Positions 54,293 through 63,435 are shown, counted from the stretch's first letter. The stretch: 64,000 nt of DNA from Phormidium ambiguum IAM M-71 (GCF_001904725.1 NZ_MRCE01000001.1:254929-318928); one strand, 5' to 3'. Notes: generated by a model from the letters alone, not told the origin. Made by a program: numbers and translations.

Positions 54293-54499
54293 ATGCTGGA
54301 AATTCATAAAAACATTCTTCTTGATGAAAATCAGCAACCAATTGCCGTGCAAATTCCCATTGCTGAATTTGAAAAAATTGAAGAAATTTTAGAAGATTAT
54401 GGTTTAGCAAAGTTAATCAAAGAATCAGAGAATGAAAAACGACTTTCTAAGGAAGTAGCTTTAAATTATTACAGGTACTTTAAAAGCAAGCAATCATAA
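54293..54499 (+). CDS. Orphan antitoxin-like protein
   Basis: 68 aa. MLEIHKNILLDENQQPIAVQIPIAEFEKIEEILEDYG is the usual start of small cyanobacterial Phd/YefM-like antitoxins, with a beta-hairpin then helix. A charged C-terminal helix (ESENEKRLSKEVALNYYRYF) would neutralise a toxin. No toxin follows: the next gene is a GTPase 115 bp downstream. So it is either an orphan or acts on a remote RelE/ParE toxin. An operator-like repeat precedes it. Confidence 0.7.
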   Translation: MLEIHKNILLDENQQPIAVQIPIAEFEKIEEILEDYGLAKLIKESENEKRLSKEVALNYYRYFKSKQS

Positions 54500-54614
54500 G
54501 GATTGTTTTCTTAATTCATTACACTTGTCGCTAAAATCCAGCATAAATTATCCTATTAAAGAATCCAGCCCAGTGTTAACATTAAAATTAAACTATAGAA
54601 AGAGGTAGCGATAT

Positions 54615-55865
54615 ATGGCGAACTCTACTGAATATGATTTTGATAGCTACGAAGCTTTAATTAAAAAACTTTTGGAGCAAATCAAAATATTACCTCCTCC
54701 TCTTAGAAAAGAATTAGAGAAACAGTTAGATGAGCTTATTCGTCTCATTCAAGAGATACGTTCACCTCGTTTTATGGTGATTGGTAGACGAGGCGCTGGT
54801 AAATCATCTTTAATAAATGCCCTATTTAATGCTAAGGTTGCAGAAACTGGAGCAGTTGAAGCACAAACAGGTGAACCACAATGGTATGAATTTGAGCACA
54901 AGGGTAAAAAAGTAGAAATTTTAGATACGAGAGGAATTCTTGAAGGAGGTAAGCCTAAAGAAAACGATACTGCTTCAGATCCTATAGAAAGTATTTTAAA
55001 TGCCGTTCGTGAAAAATGCCCTGACATTGTATTATTTCTCTGCAAAGCGACAGAAGTAGATAGCGCTATAAATGAATCTCTTGAGGTTTTTGAAAGAATA
55101 ATAAAAAAAATAAAAGAGATTCATCAATATAATCTTCCTGTTATTGGCGTTCTTACGCATTGTGACCAGATATATCCATCAGATATTCTAAAGCTACCAA
55201 CAGATGATGAAGAAAAAAACCAAAATATACAAAAATCTGTCGAATTACTTCAGAAGCACTTGGCATCAAGACAAACAATAAACGATCACTTTGTTAAAGT
55301 TATTCCAACAGCAGCATTTGTTCGTTATCGTAACGATGGGACAGCAGATCCAAATCGAGACTATCGTTGGAATATAGATACACTTGCAGAACTTTTAGTT
55401 GAAGAACTACCCAATGGCCCTGCTATTGAATTTGCTAGACTAGCTAGACTACGTAAATTTCAAAAACAAATAGCCAAAAATGTAGTAAATCTCTGTACTT
55501 TAGCTACTGGTACAGTTGGTGCAACTTCACTACCTGGAAGCGATTTTCCCATTTTAGTCGCCATTCAGTCAGCAATGGTTGTTGTGATTGGCTTTATCTC
55601 AGGTCGTGATTTATCACTTCAGGCAGCTACAGAGTTTTTAACAGCACTAGGTATAAATGTTGGAACTGGGTTTGTTTTACGTGAAGTTGCTAGAGGAGTA
55701 GTCAAACTAATACCTGGTTTTGGTAACGTTGTCTCTGCTGGTGTTGCAGGTACAGGTACAAAAATTCTCGGTCAAGCTTCTATTGCATACTTTATTGATG
55801 GAACTCCTATTCCAGTTATTAAGGAACAAATGGGTTTAAAAATGTTGCTTCCTAATGATCAATAG
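54615..55865 (+). CDS. Era-like/dynamin-like GTPase with DUF697-type C-terminus
   Basis: 416 aa. GTPase domain: G1 GRRGAGKSS (57-65), G3 as DTRG (104-107, with the switch-II Gly), G4 as THCD (about 166-169). An N-terminal helical segment (EALIKKLLEQIKILPPPLRKELEKQLDEL) precedes it. The C-terminal ~130 residues are hydrophobic and Gly-rich (TGTVGATSLPGSDFPILVAIQSAMVVVIGF; VVKLIPGFGNVVSAGVAGTGTKILGQASIAYFIDG), matching the DUF697/YcjF-like membrane-associated domain. Such proteins are of unknown function. It lies amid toxin-antitoxin and Uma2 genes, suggesting accessory DNA. Start ATG 54615 has AGAGG at 54601. Confidence 0.85.
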   Translation: MANSTEYDFDSYEALIKKLLEQIKILPPPLRKELEKQLDELIRLIQEIRSPRFMVIGRRGAGKSSLINALFNAKVAETGAVEAQTGEPQWYEFEHKGKKVEILDTRGILEGGKPKENDTASDPIESILNAVREKCPDIVLFLCKATEVDSAINESLEVFERIIKKIKEIHQYNLPVIGVLTHCDQIYPSDILKLPTDDEEKNQNIQKSVELLQKHLASRQTINDHFVKVIPTAAFVRYRNDGTADPNRDYRWNIDTLAELLVEELPNGPAIEFARLARLRKFQKQIAKNVVNLCTLATGTVGATSLPGSDFPILVAIQSAMVVVIGFISGRDLSLQAATEFLTALGINVGTGFVLREVARGVVKLIPGFGNVVSAGVAGTGTKILGQASIAYFIDGTPIPVIKEQMGLKMLLPNDQ

Positions 55866-55882
55866 TTGACTGCAAAGAAATT

Positions 55883-56201
55883 ATGAAAGACGTGAAAATG
55901 TCAACAAGTGACAGTTATTGTCCTTATAAAATTGCATCTCTCAAAGATATAAAATATGCAGCAGTTTACATTACAGCAATTTTGGAAAAAAAACCCCGAA
56001 CCCGAATTACTTCAGCTAGCACTTACAGATGTAATTGAGGCTTGTGAAAAGTGCGATCGCCTTTCCGAATCAACAAAACAATTGCATGAAAAGCTCGATC
56101 GAATACTCACAGAAAGTAATGCTTCAGAAATTTACACTTTTGTAGAATTACTAACTGAACTGGGTTTTCAAATAGCTATCTCCCCAAAAGAAACTGAATG
56201 A
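55883..56201 (+). pseudogene. Frameshifted copy of the HI1420-type antitoxin
   Basis: From ATG 55883 the frame reads MKDVKMSTSDSYC and continues to AAVYITAILEKKP, aligning with the intact antitoxin at 56582 (MKDVKVPTSRSY; SAAYIEAVLELEE). At an A8 run (55986-55993) the similarity moves to the +1 frame, giving NPEPELLQLALTDVIEACEKC and LSESTKQLHEKLDRILTESNASEIYTFVELL to stop 56201, nearly identical to the intact copy. The original frame stops soon after the A run. No toxin remnant precedes it; the end of the GTPase gene lies 17 bp away. Either a decayed duplicate or a gene needing slippage on A8. A call beginning at 55956 would miss the N-terminus. Confidence 0.75.
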
Positions 56202-56265
56202 ATTCCCGATTTGATCTGATGCGATTTATCGTGAAATCAGACTATTCTGGAACTACAATAAAATT

Positions 56266-56610
56266 ATGGAAGCCCAACCAAGGGAAATTCAAAACTATTT
56301 GACACCCGATGGAAAGAGTCCTTTTGAAGAATGGTATTATTCGCTTCAGGATATGAAAGCTACCGCCAGAATCCAAAAGCGACTTAGGCGAGTGGAACTA
56401 GGCAATTTGGGAGATTATCGATCGGTTGGAGAAGGAGTTTGCGAACTTAGAATTAATTATGGCCCTGGCTATCGCGTTTACTTTGGACAAATAGGAATGA
56501 CAATTGTACTTCTCCTCTGCGGTGGGCATAAAAGTACACAAGAACAAGATATTCGCCAAGCTATTAAATACTGGAGAGACTATGAAAGACGTGAAAGTTC
56601 CAACAAGTAG
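56266..56610 (+). CDS. RelE/ParE-family toxin (addiction-module killer, HigB-like)
   Basis: 114 aa. Phage-derived Gp49-like/HigB-type toxin: PDGKSPFEEWYYSLQDMKATARIQKRLRRVELGNLGDYRSVGEGVCELRINYGPGYRVYFGQ is the standard core, with basic residues that contact ribosome or mRNA, and LLLCGGHKSTQEQDIRQAIKYWRDY at the C-terminus. Family members cleave mRNA on the ribosome. The antitoxin gene starts inside its 3' end with a 29-bp overlap (56582-56610), in the toxin-first order typical of hig-like modules. No stop or frameshift. Confidence 0.9.
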   Translation: MEAQPREIQNYLTPDGKSPFEEWYYSLQDMKATARIQKRLRRVELGNLGDYRSVGEGVCELRINYGPGYRVYFGQIGMTIVLLLCGGHKSTQEQDIRQAIKYWRDYERRESSNK

Positions 56611-56908
56611 AAGTTACCGCGAGTTTCTAATTGAATCTCTCAAAAACCCGGAAAGATCTGCTGCTTACATTGAAGCTGTTTTGGAATTGGAAGAAGAAAG
56701 CCCCGATCCAGAATTATTACGGGCGGTGCTGAAAGATGTTATTGAGGCGCAGATTAATAATAATCTCTCCGAATCAACAAAACAATTGCATGAAAAGCTC
56801 GATCGAATACTAACCGAAAGTAATGCTACCGAAATTTACACTTTTGTAGAATTGCTAAATGAACTGGGTTTCCAACTTACAATTACACCCAAAGAAACCC
56901 AATCCTAA
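56582..56908 (+). CDS. Antitoxin of the HI1420/addiction-module antidote family
   Basis: 108 aa from ATG 56582; the longer frame to TTG 56504 lies within the toxin gene and is rejected. SRSYREFLIESLKNPERSAAYIEAVLELEEESPDPELLRAVLKDVIEAQ is the standard N-terminal part of this antidote family. The usual C-terminal helix-turn-helix is replaced by the shorter LSESTKQLHEKLDRILTESNATEIYTFVELLNELGFQLTITPKE. It overlaps the toxin by 29 bp, indicating coupled translation. A frameshifted relative lies upstream at 55883-56201. Confidence 0.85.
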   Translation: MKDVKVPTSRSYREFLIESLKNPERSAAYIEAVLELEEESPDPELLRAVLKDVIEAQINNNLSESTKQLHEKLDRILTESNATEIYTFVELLNELGFQLTITPKETQS

Positions 56909-56929
56909 AAAGTTAATAACTCACAAAAA

Positions 56930-57538
56930 TTATCTCTTCATCAAAAGTGGGCGCATAAATAAATAGCCAGCACCGAAAGCTGTAACTACAATTAAAACGA
57001 TCGCCAAAGTCAACCACCAACCATTAATTTCCGAATTGCGATCCAACTGACTATTCCGGCGATAACGCCCTTGGACTTGTTCTGTCACCAACTTTTCTTG
57101 AAACATTGGCATCAGAGGCTCACCATCATCAAAAGCTTCTACTCCCAAAACGGGGGGATTTACTGGTGTCTGAGGGTAAGGACGCTTATTTAATTGTCGT
57201 AAATAAGAGATATCGATCGATTCCGATCGCATTTCTGGATGAATAAAATCCTGCTGACGAATTCCCGGAGTCGAAGCATCAGCTACTTGCTTAAGATAGA
57301 TAGCCGAATGAACTACCTTTTCAATTTCCCGACGCAATTGTTGATTTTGCTCATACAACTGCTGATTTTGGTTGTTCAGTGATTCCAGCATTACTCTTGT
57401 CGCTTGCAACTCAGCAGCTAATTCACGATAAATCGAAATTGGTACTGAACGAGCATTATTTCCAGCTGATGTGGGGATATTCTGACCACCATTTCCCGCG
57501 TTTTGGTGGGGTTGCTTGGAATTGAAATTTGGCATCAT
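56930..57538 (-). CDS. Tail-anchored coiled-coil protein of unknown function
   Basis: 202 aa. The N-terminal part is Asn/Gln-rich and disordered. A coiled coil (about 35-80: ELAAELQATRVMLESLNNQNQQLYEQNQQLRREIEKV) follows, then a Pro-rich middle (NKRPYPQTPVNPPVLG). One C-terminal membrane helix (WWLTLAIVLIVVTAFGAGYLFM, about 173-194) ends in RPLLMKR. The topology is tail-anchored with the bulk in the cytosol. I recognise no family; the layout is common among cyanobacterial proteins. Start ATG 57538 or 57535. Confidence 0.7.
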   Translation of the reverse strand: MMPNFNSKQPHQNAGNGGQNIPTSAGNNARSVPISIYRELAAELQATRVMLESLNNQNQQLYEQNQQLRREIEKVVHSAIYLKQVADASTPGIRQQDFIHPEMRSESIDISYLRQLNKRPYPQTPVNPPVLGVEAFDDGEPLMPMFQEKLVTEQVQGRYRRNSQLDRNSEINGWWLTLAIVLIVVTAFGAGYLFMRPLLMKR

Positions 57539-57687
57539 AAAGTTTTGCTCTAACTTAAAGTTAGGTCAGCCAGAGGCAACCTGTGTAATAGTCTCTCGAC
57601 TAAGCTTAAACTGCTTAGATTTCCACTACGCCTAAGAATAGTCCCAATCAGGATAACATAACAGCGATCGATTCCATAAAATTGTTT

Positions 57688-58518
57688 TTATAACTCAGTG
57701 GTTTTTGCCAGCAGGGGAAAGAAATGACCTACAGGGCCTTGACCTTTACCAATACTGAGTGCGTAATTTAAAGCATTGGTAACATAATCCTTTGCTAATT
57801 GCACGGCAGTTAATAAATCTTTTCCTCGTGCTAAATTAGCAGCGATCGCAGCTGCTAAAGTACAACCAGTTCCATGAGTATTAGTGGTTTCCACCAGCGA
57901 TGTTGTTAGCGTCAAAAGTCGATCGCCATCAAACCAAACATCCACCCCGCGCAAACTTCCTGGCATTCCGCCACCCTTCACCAAAACCGCTTGTGCCCCC
58001 AGTTTGTGAATCCGTTGCGCCGCCTGTTCCATATCAGCCAAACTTTGAATTTCCAAACCGCCGAGCATTTGTGCCTCGTAACGGTTCGGAGTCACAATTG
58101 TTGCTTGAGGAATCAATTTTTCCCGCAAACAAGCAACCGCCGCATCATCAATTAATTGCGCCCCAGCGCGGGATACCATCACTGGATCGACGACCACATT
58201 GGCAATTTTTAACTCTGTTACTTGCCGAGCTACAGCCAGAATAATCTCCTGATTGAGCAACATTCCAGTTTTTGTAGCTTGCACCCCGATATCTGTGATT
58301 ACTGCCTGAATTTGGGCGACTACAGCCGCCGCAGGCAGAGGATCGACCCTATTTACCCCTAAAGTATTTTGCGCTGTCACACAGGTAATAGCGCTGGTGC
58401 CGTGAACGCAGTGAAAGGAGAAAGTCCTTAAATCTGCTTGAATTCCGGCTCCGCCGCCACTATCTGAACCTGCGATCGTCAAAGCCACTGGTACAGTCAA
58501 TGCACTCACTTCTGTCAT
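57688..58518 (-). CDS. thiD: Bifunctional hydroxymethylpyrimidine kinase/phosphomethylpyrimidine kinase
   Basis: 276 aa from ATG 58518; an extended frame to 58566 adds an unlikely N-terminus. Ribokinase-fold enzyme phosphorylating HMP and HMP-P to HMP-PP for thiamine synthesis. VALTIAGSDSGGGAGIQADLRTF at the start binds substrate. CVTAQNTLGV, DPVMVSRAGAQL, VTPNRYEAQML and TTNTHGTGCTLAAAIAANLARG, with its anion hole and catalytic Asp region, are all intact. Length is normal. Monocistronic with no TPP riboswitch seen upstream. Confidence 0.96.
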   Translation of the reverse strand: MTEVSALTVPVALTIAGSDSGGGAGIQADLRTFSFHCVHGTSAITCVTAQNTLGVNRVDPLPAAAVVAQIQAVITDIGVQATKTGMLLNQEIILAVARQVTELKIANVVVDPVMVSRAGAQLIDDAAVACLREKLIPQATIVTPNRYEAQMLGGLEIQSLADMEQAAQRIHKLGAQAVLVKGGGMPGSLRGVDVWFDGDRLLTLTTSLVETTNTHGTGCTLAAAIAANLARGKDLLTAVQLAKDYVTNALNYALSIGKGQGPVGHFFPLLAKTTEL

Positions 58519-58670
58519 ACCGGAAGGAATAACTTTCAAGTACTCAAGGCAGGTCGAGAAACCCAATTCCTTTATGTTTTTGCATAACTCCCCAGGTTTT
58601 TCCCTGAGAAATTAGCCGCGAAAACTCAAACAAAGTGGTTTCTCGATAGCAAACCCCCAAAGAAACAAAC

Positions 58671-59963
58671 TTAAGTATCTAGTTTGGATTTAGAACGATT
58701 TCTTTGCAGAAACTCTGGAATATCTAATCCCGGTGTTTGTGAACTTGATTGTTGTCTTTCTGGTTCATTTTTAATGCTGACGGTACTCGCAGGTTTAACT
58801 ACTGGCTGACTTTGCTTAGTAGTTGAGCGTGCTGGCTGGCTTACAGGGGGTTGAGCTTCCGCACTAAACCCAGTAGCAATCACTGTAATCCTAACTTCCC
58901 CTTGCATTTCCTTATCAATCACCGCACCAAAGATGATGTTAGCGTTGGGATCGACAACATCGTAGATAATTTCTGCGGCGGCATTAACTTCATGCAAGGT
59001 GAGGTCAGTACCACCTGTAATATTGAATACTACGCCTCTAGCACCTTTTACAGAAGATTCCAAGAAAGGTGAAGAAATGGCCGTCGTTGCGGCTTCGATC
59101 GCCCGTGATTTTCCAGATCCTACACCGATGCCCATCAAAGCCGAACCAGCATCTGCCATTACTGCTCGGACATCAGCAAAGTCTACGTTGATCAATCCGG
59201 GGATGGTAATGATATCGGAGATTCCTTGTACACCTTGACGGAGGATGTCATCAGCTTCACGAAAAGCGTCTTGCAGGGGAGTATTTTCGGGAATTACATC
59301 GAGGATGCGATCGTTAGGAATAATAATCAACGTATCCACCCGACTTTGTAAAGCCGCAATTCCTTCCTCTGCTTTGCCAGTGCGTTGCCTTCCCTCAAAC
59401 TTAAAAGGGCGAGTTACTACGCCTACGGTCAAAGCACCCGCTTCTTTAGCTACATCAGCTACGACTGCTGCTGCACCCGTACCTGTACCACCACCCATAC
59501 CAGCGGTGATAAACACTAAATCTGAGTTACCAACGGCAGCAGCTATTTCATCACGAGATTCTTCTGCTGCCTTTTGACCGACTGCTGGATTACCACCAGC
59601 CCCTAAACCGCGAGTTAATTTTTTTCCGATTTGTAAGAGTTGGGTGGCAGATGATAAAGCCAAGGCTTGAGCATCGGTATTAATTGCCCAAAATTCTACT
59701 CCTGAGAGGTCGCTGGCGATCATGCGGTTGACGGCATTGCTGCCACCGCCACCAACACCAATCACTTTAATTTTGGCTACCCGACTCGGTACGATCTCGC
59801 CGCTGCGTGCTTCTTCTGGCATATCTTTGGGTTCGCGAACTTGACCAAACTGAAATCCAGTCATTAGATAAGGATTACTGGCATCGCTCCCTGATGCCAA
59901 ACCTTGTTGTCCCTCTGCTTGGGAAAGTTTATTTCCGAGCCCCTGTTTATTATTAAGAGTCAT
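58671..59963 (-). CDS. ftsZ: Cell division protein FtsZ
   Basis: 430 aa from ATG 59963, matching the MTLxN start of cyanobacterial FtsZ; the longer frame to 59990 is less likely. Tubulin-like GTPase forming the Z ring. A cyanobacterial N-terminal extension (about 1-55, Gln/Ser/Gly-rich) precedes [18 protein letters not shown]. The T4 GTP loop [15 protein letters not shown]-like [19 protein letters not shown] and catalytic T7 region are intact. The C-terminal linker is Gln/Pro/Ser-rich, ending with [12 protein letters not shown], the peptide that binds partner proteins. Located 138 bp after ftsQ on the same strand, the normal cyanobacterial pair. Confidence 0.98.
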   Translation of the reverse strand: MTLNNKQGLGNKLSQAEGQQGLASGSDASNPYLMTGFQFGQVREPKDMPEEARSGEIVPSRVAKIKVIGVGGGGSNAVNRMIASDLSGVEFWAINTDAQALALSSATQLLQIGKKLTRGLGAGGNPAVGQKAAEESRDEIAAAVGNSDLVFITAGMGGGTGTGAAAVVADVAKEAGALTVGVVTRPFKFEGRQRTGKAEEGIAALQSRVDTLIIIPNDRILDVIPENTPLQDAFREADDILRQGVQGISDIITIPGLINVDFADVRAVMADAGSALMGIGVGSGKSRAIEAATTAISSPFLESSVKGARGVVFNITGGTDLTLHEVNAAAEIIYDVVDPNANIIFGAVIDKEMQGEVRITVIATGFSAEAQPPVSQPARSTTKQSQPVVKPASTVSIKNEPERQQSSSQTPGLDIPEFLQRNRSKSKLDT

Positions 59964-60100
59964 TGGAATCAAAAAATAGTCCCTAAACAACTTTTCAATT
60001 CTAGGTAGCTCAAGTCAACTATAGGCTAAGGTGGTTGAAAAACCAATAAATAGATAGTGACAAGCTGATTGATTATATAGCAACTTTCGCTGAGAATAGC

Positions 60101-61078
60101 TTATCGCTGTCTGTTAAGCTTGATTGTTCTTTTTGAGCGTAACTTTAAGTTTTGAGCTAACTCAGATTGAAGTTCAGTCGTTGGATATTGTAATTGAATG
60201 GCGGGTGAATTGGGATCTGTTAAGTCGATGTAGGCAATTTTTTGTCCATTTACTTGGTTTGACAATTGGCGCATTTGGTCTAAAACTGCGAGTTGGTCGG
60301 CGAATTGAGAACTATATATTCCCAAATGTACGGTGCCAATGTCGGTTTTTAAAATTACATTGGCTGGATTTTGCCAATCAATTTCTGAGACTTTTACTGG
60401 GGATCGTCGCAATACTTGATACATTTCTGCCCAATTGGGTAAATACTGTTGTCGATCGCCAATAATTCGTAATGTGGGTAAAGGTAGTGGTTGTCCAGCC
60501 GAATGATAGTTTTCGATCGGTATCCACGTCCCTTTAGCATCAATTAATCCTACTGGCACTGTTGTAGGTGAGGGAGGGGTTGTTTCTTCTGTTTGAACTT
60601 TTTCTGCTTTTTCTTTAGGTTTTACTTGTTCTACTGGCAATGGTGTGGCGGCAACAGGAGGTACATTAGGATTTACTAAGACAGCTGTGACGACGGGTTC
60701 CCGTTCTTCGACTTTGACCGTTAAACTGGGTGGAAATAGCTGGCGGCTGACAGATGCTTTGGCGATTAATCCTTGGGTTGTTTCTAGTTGTTGCGCGACT
60801 TTTGTTGGTTCAATTCGCAGTAATGATTGGGGATAGGATAAGGACAGTAAGGAGCGAACTCCTTTGTCGGAAAGAATTTGATTACCTTCGATGTTAATTT
60901 GTTCTGATTGTTCGATCACCCAAACTGGTTGGGTGGCTGCCCAACTTAAACCGCCTGCCAAACTACTAATAGCCACTATTCGCCAAATTCCACAAAGTAG
61001 TTGTTTCCTTCTTTGACGGCGGAGTGTTTTTCGTCTGTGGGACAATTCTGCTGAACTAACTGATAAGATGCTGGTCAT
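60101..61078 (-). CDS. ftsQ: Cell division protein FtsQ
   Basis: 325 aa. Bitopic divisome protein. A basic N-terminal cytosolic tail (RRKTLRRQRRKQLL), one membrane helix (IWRIVAISSLAGGLSWAATQPVWVI, about 31-55) and the POTRA domain (about 57-130: INIEGNQILSDKGVRSLLSLSYPQSLLRIEP...LTVKVEEREPVV) are clear. A Pro/Glu/Thr-rich linker (about 140-165) interrupts before the FtsQ beta domain (GLIDAKGTWIPIEN to IAYIDLTDPNSPAIQLQ). The linker is longer than in enteric FtsQ. Directly upstream of ftsZ. murC and murB, which often precede it, are absent here. Confidence 0.92.
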   Translation of the reverse strand: MTSILSVSSAELSHRRKTLRRQRRKQLLCGIWRIVAISSLAGGLSWAATQPVWVIEQSEQINIEGNQILSDKGVRSLLSLSYPQSLLRIEPTKVAQQLETTQGLIAKASVSRQLFPPSLTVKVEEREPVVTAVLVNPNVPPVAATPLPVEQVKPKEKAEKVQTEETTPPSPTTVPVGLIDAKGTWIPIENYHSAGQPLPLPTLRIIGDRQQYLPNWAEMYQVLRRSPVKVSEIDWQNPANVILKTDIGTVHLGIYSSQFADQLAVLDQMRQLSNQVNGQKIAYIDLTDPNSPAIQLQYPTTELQSELAQNLKLRSKRTIKLNRQR

Positions 61079-61546
61079 ACTGATACCTTGAGTGCCTAAA
61101 ATTACTGAGAAATTTTGCTGGGAATTGATTGGTTTACACGACGATCGGGATTAATCAAGAAATTTGTAAAACCTCTCAATCCTGTTTGTGTTTTGAGTTA
61201 ATAAATTTCGGGGATTGAGGATTGGGGGTGGGAATTATTTATAAATCAAGCATTTGACAAATTATTTAGGTTTACCGATCGTTATTTTGTTTACTGATGT
61301 TGATAGCATCGCTTGCTATTAAAGCTTTTTTTAAGTTGACTACAAATCAAAGTTTACAAGTTGTTTGTTCCTAATTCATATTTTTGAACTAAAACTCTTA
61401 ACTCCTAACTACTTAAGATAAGTTATGAGTCATGAGTTATGCCCCCTACACATTTTTCTTACTCTCCTGCTTCCCTGCCCCCTGTCCCCTGTATTCCGCT
61501 AAAATCACTGTGATTGTGAGTAAATGTCAGGGAGACTAAGACCAAA
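61079..61546. other. Divergent spacer between ftsQ and the UreH2-like gene
   Basis: 468 bp, AT-rich. Short CCCTGC/CCCCTGT repeats at 61460-61494. No supported gene or RNA. Confidence 0.4.
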
Positions 61547-62776
61547 ATGCTCGATTTGCTGCTGATGACTGCTTTGGGTTTCTTGGGAAGTTTTGGTCAT
61601 TGTATTGGTATGTGTGGGCCTTTGAGTGTGGCTTTTTCCCTTTCCCAGAAGCCAAAGTTGGGTGCAAGTTGGCGACAGCAGCTATTTTTTCACAGTTTAC
61701 TGAATTTCGGGCGGATTGTGAGTTATGCCTTGGTGGGAGCAACTATTGGGGCTTTTGGTTCGGTGTTGATTGCTAGCGGACAGATGGCGGGGATCGATAG
61801 TGTGTTGCGGCGGTCGATCGCTATGCTGACGGGGATCATGTTGATTTGGTTTGGGTTGGCGCAGGTGAAGCCAGATTTTTTGCCTCCGATCCCGATTATT
61901 CATCCTTTGACTCAGGGAAAGTTGCACGATCGCTTAAGTAAAATTATGCTGAATCTTTCTTTCCAGAATCGTTGGTGGACTCCGGCTATTTTGGGCATGG
62001 TGTGGGGTTTTATTCCCTGTGGGTTTCTGTATGCGGCGCAAATTAAGGCGGCGGAAACTGGTAATCTTTGGGTTGGTGCGGCGACGATGTTGGCTTTTGG
62101 GTTGGGAACTCTGCCGATGATGTTAGGGGTGGGAGTTTCGATTTCTGGTGTGAGTGCGAATCGGCGCAGTCAGTTGTTCCGTATGGGTGGTTGGATTACA
62201 ATTGCGATCGGTGTTTTAACTTTATTACGCACTGGTGATACGATGGTAGACTTCACCAGTCATGGAGCTTTACTATTTTTAATGTTGGCTTTAATTGCCC
62301 GTCCAATTAGTAGAATTTGGCCGCATCCTTTGCGCTATCGTCGGGCTTTGGGTGTGGGGGCTTTTGTGTTGGCTTTAGCTCATGTTGCTCATATTTTAGA
62401 ACATACTTTGAGTTGGAATGTTAATGCGGTTTCGTTCATGCTGCCTTGGCATCAATTGGGTATGGGAATGGGTATGGTAGCGTTAATTTTAATGACTCCG
62501 GCAACGGTGACAAGTTTCGATCGCTTTCAGAAAAATTTAGGCAATCGTTGGCGACAAATTCATTTGTTAGCTGTGCCAGCTTTTCTGTTGTGTGCCATTC
62601 ACGCTGTAGTGATTGGTTCTCATTATTTAGGTAGTTTGCAATGGAGTTGGGAAAACAAGTTAAGAACGGCAATTTTAATTTTAGTTAGTGTTTGTGTGTT
62701 CTTAGTGCGATCGCGCCAATTTTGGTCAATCCTATCTTTAGAAAAATTTTATGCTGCACCAATTAAAGCTGAATAA
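61547..62776 (+). CDS. UreH2/TauE-SafE-like membrane protein fused to a ferric-reductase-like domain
   Basis: 409 aa. N-terminal half (about 1-230): six-helix UreH2/SafE-like domain with GHCIGMCGP (17-25) and GFIPCGFLYAA (154-164), Cys motifs shared with DsbD/CcdA-like and cytochrome-oxidase-maturation membrane proteins. C-terminal half (about 240-395): a ferric-reductase-like (MsrQ/YedZ-type) bundle with RRALGVGAF, candidate heme ligands in LAHVAHILEH (H279, H282, H286), TPATVTSFDRF, and WRQIHLL...IHAVVIGSH (H339, H352, H359). The combination suggests electron transfer through heme across the membrane coupled to metal or thiol chemistry. Its last 26 bp overlap the next gene, so the two proteins are probably co-produced. 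Substrate unknown. Confidence 0.82.
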   Translation: MLDLLLMTALGFLGSFGHCIGMCGPLSVAFSLSQKPKLGASWRQQLFFHSLLNFGRIVSYALVGATIGAFGSVLIASGQMAGIDSVLRRSIAMLTGIMLIWFGLAQVKPDFLPPIPIIHPLTQGKLHDRLSKIMLNLSFQNRWWTPAILGMVWGFIPCGFLYAAQIKAAETGNLWVGAATMLAFGLGTLPMMLGVGVSISGVSANRRSQLFRMGGWITIAIGVLTLLRTGDTMVDFTSHGALLFLMLALIARPISRIWPHPLRYRRALGVGAFVLALAHVAHILEHTLSWNVNAVSFMLPWHQLGMGMGMVALILMTPATVTSFDRFQKNLGNRWRQIHLLAVPAFLLCAIHAVVIGSHYLGSLQWSWENKLRTAILILVSVCVFLVRSRQFWSILSLEKFYAAPIKAE

Positions 62777-63398
62777 AACTTTAGCTACAGTACTATTCTT
62801 GGGATTAACAATTACTCCGGTTTACGCGCACACCGTAAAAGTTGCTGAAGATGTGGGCGGCACTTTACACATTGAACCAAATGATAATCCAAAAGCTGGT
62901 GAATCTTCAGAAACTTGGATAGCCTTAACTCGTAGAGGTGGAAAAATTGTACCTCTAAAAGATTGTAATTGCCAAATTGAAGTTTATCCCAAACCTCGCG
63001 TTAACGGCTCTACTCCTTTATTAAAACCTGCTTTAAAACCAATTTCAACATCTCAATATCAAGGTATTCCGGGAGCAGATATTGTTTTTCCTAAAGCGGG
63101 AAATTATGAAATACAAATAAGTGGGACTCCTAAAGCCAACGCTAATTTTAAACCGTTTAAGTTAACTTTTCCTGTTACTGTTGCTGCGGGCAAAACTGTA
63201 GTAACAACTGCACCGAGTCCAAAAGTTGTGAATTCGCCAAATCAAAATAATCAACAAAATACTCAGCAATCAGCGCAGAATAATACAATAAATTCAGAGA
63301 AAAACCAACGCATTAATCCGGCAATACCTTTAATTATTACTGGCGTAAGTTTGGCAGGAATTGGTGTACTTGGAGCAGTTTTGCAAAATAAAAAATAG
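62751..63398 (+). CDS. Exported YtkA/CopC-like small protein, partner of the fusion protein
   Basis: 215 aa, starting 26 bp inside the upstream gene in another frame. Signal peptide (LATVLFLGLTITPVYA; cleavage before HTVKVA, about 27). The mature part looks like a small Ig-like beta sandwich (YtkA/FixH/CopC class): AHTVKVAEDVGGTLHIEPNDNPKAGESSETWIAL...GADIVFPKAGNYEIQISGTP. A DCNCQ motif (C72, C74) and N-terminal His could bind Cu. A Gln/Asn-rich linker (about 165-190) leads to a C-terminal membrane helix (PLIITGVSLAGIGVLGAVLQ). The protein is held at the periplasmic side. The overlap implies a joint function with the membrane fusion. Confidence 0.75.
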   Translation: MLHQLKLNKTLATVLFLGLTITPVYAHTVKVAEDVGGTLHIEPNDNPKAGESSETWIALTRRGGKIVPLKDCNCQIEVYPKPRVNGSTPLLKPALKPISTSQYQGIPGADIVFPKAGNYEIQISGTPKANANFKPFKLTFPVTVAAGKTVVTTAPSPKVVNSPNQNNQQNTQQSAQNNTINSEKNQRINPAIPLIITGVSLAGIGVLGAVLQNKK

Positions 63399-63435
63399 GC
63401 AAGATTGAGAATATAAATTATATTAATTTACATTC

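Noticed and set aside
55956-56201. 81-aa gene starting at 55956
   Set aside because: Comparison with the intact antitoxin shows this is only the C-terminal part of a frameshifted copy that starts at 55883.
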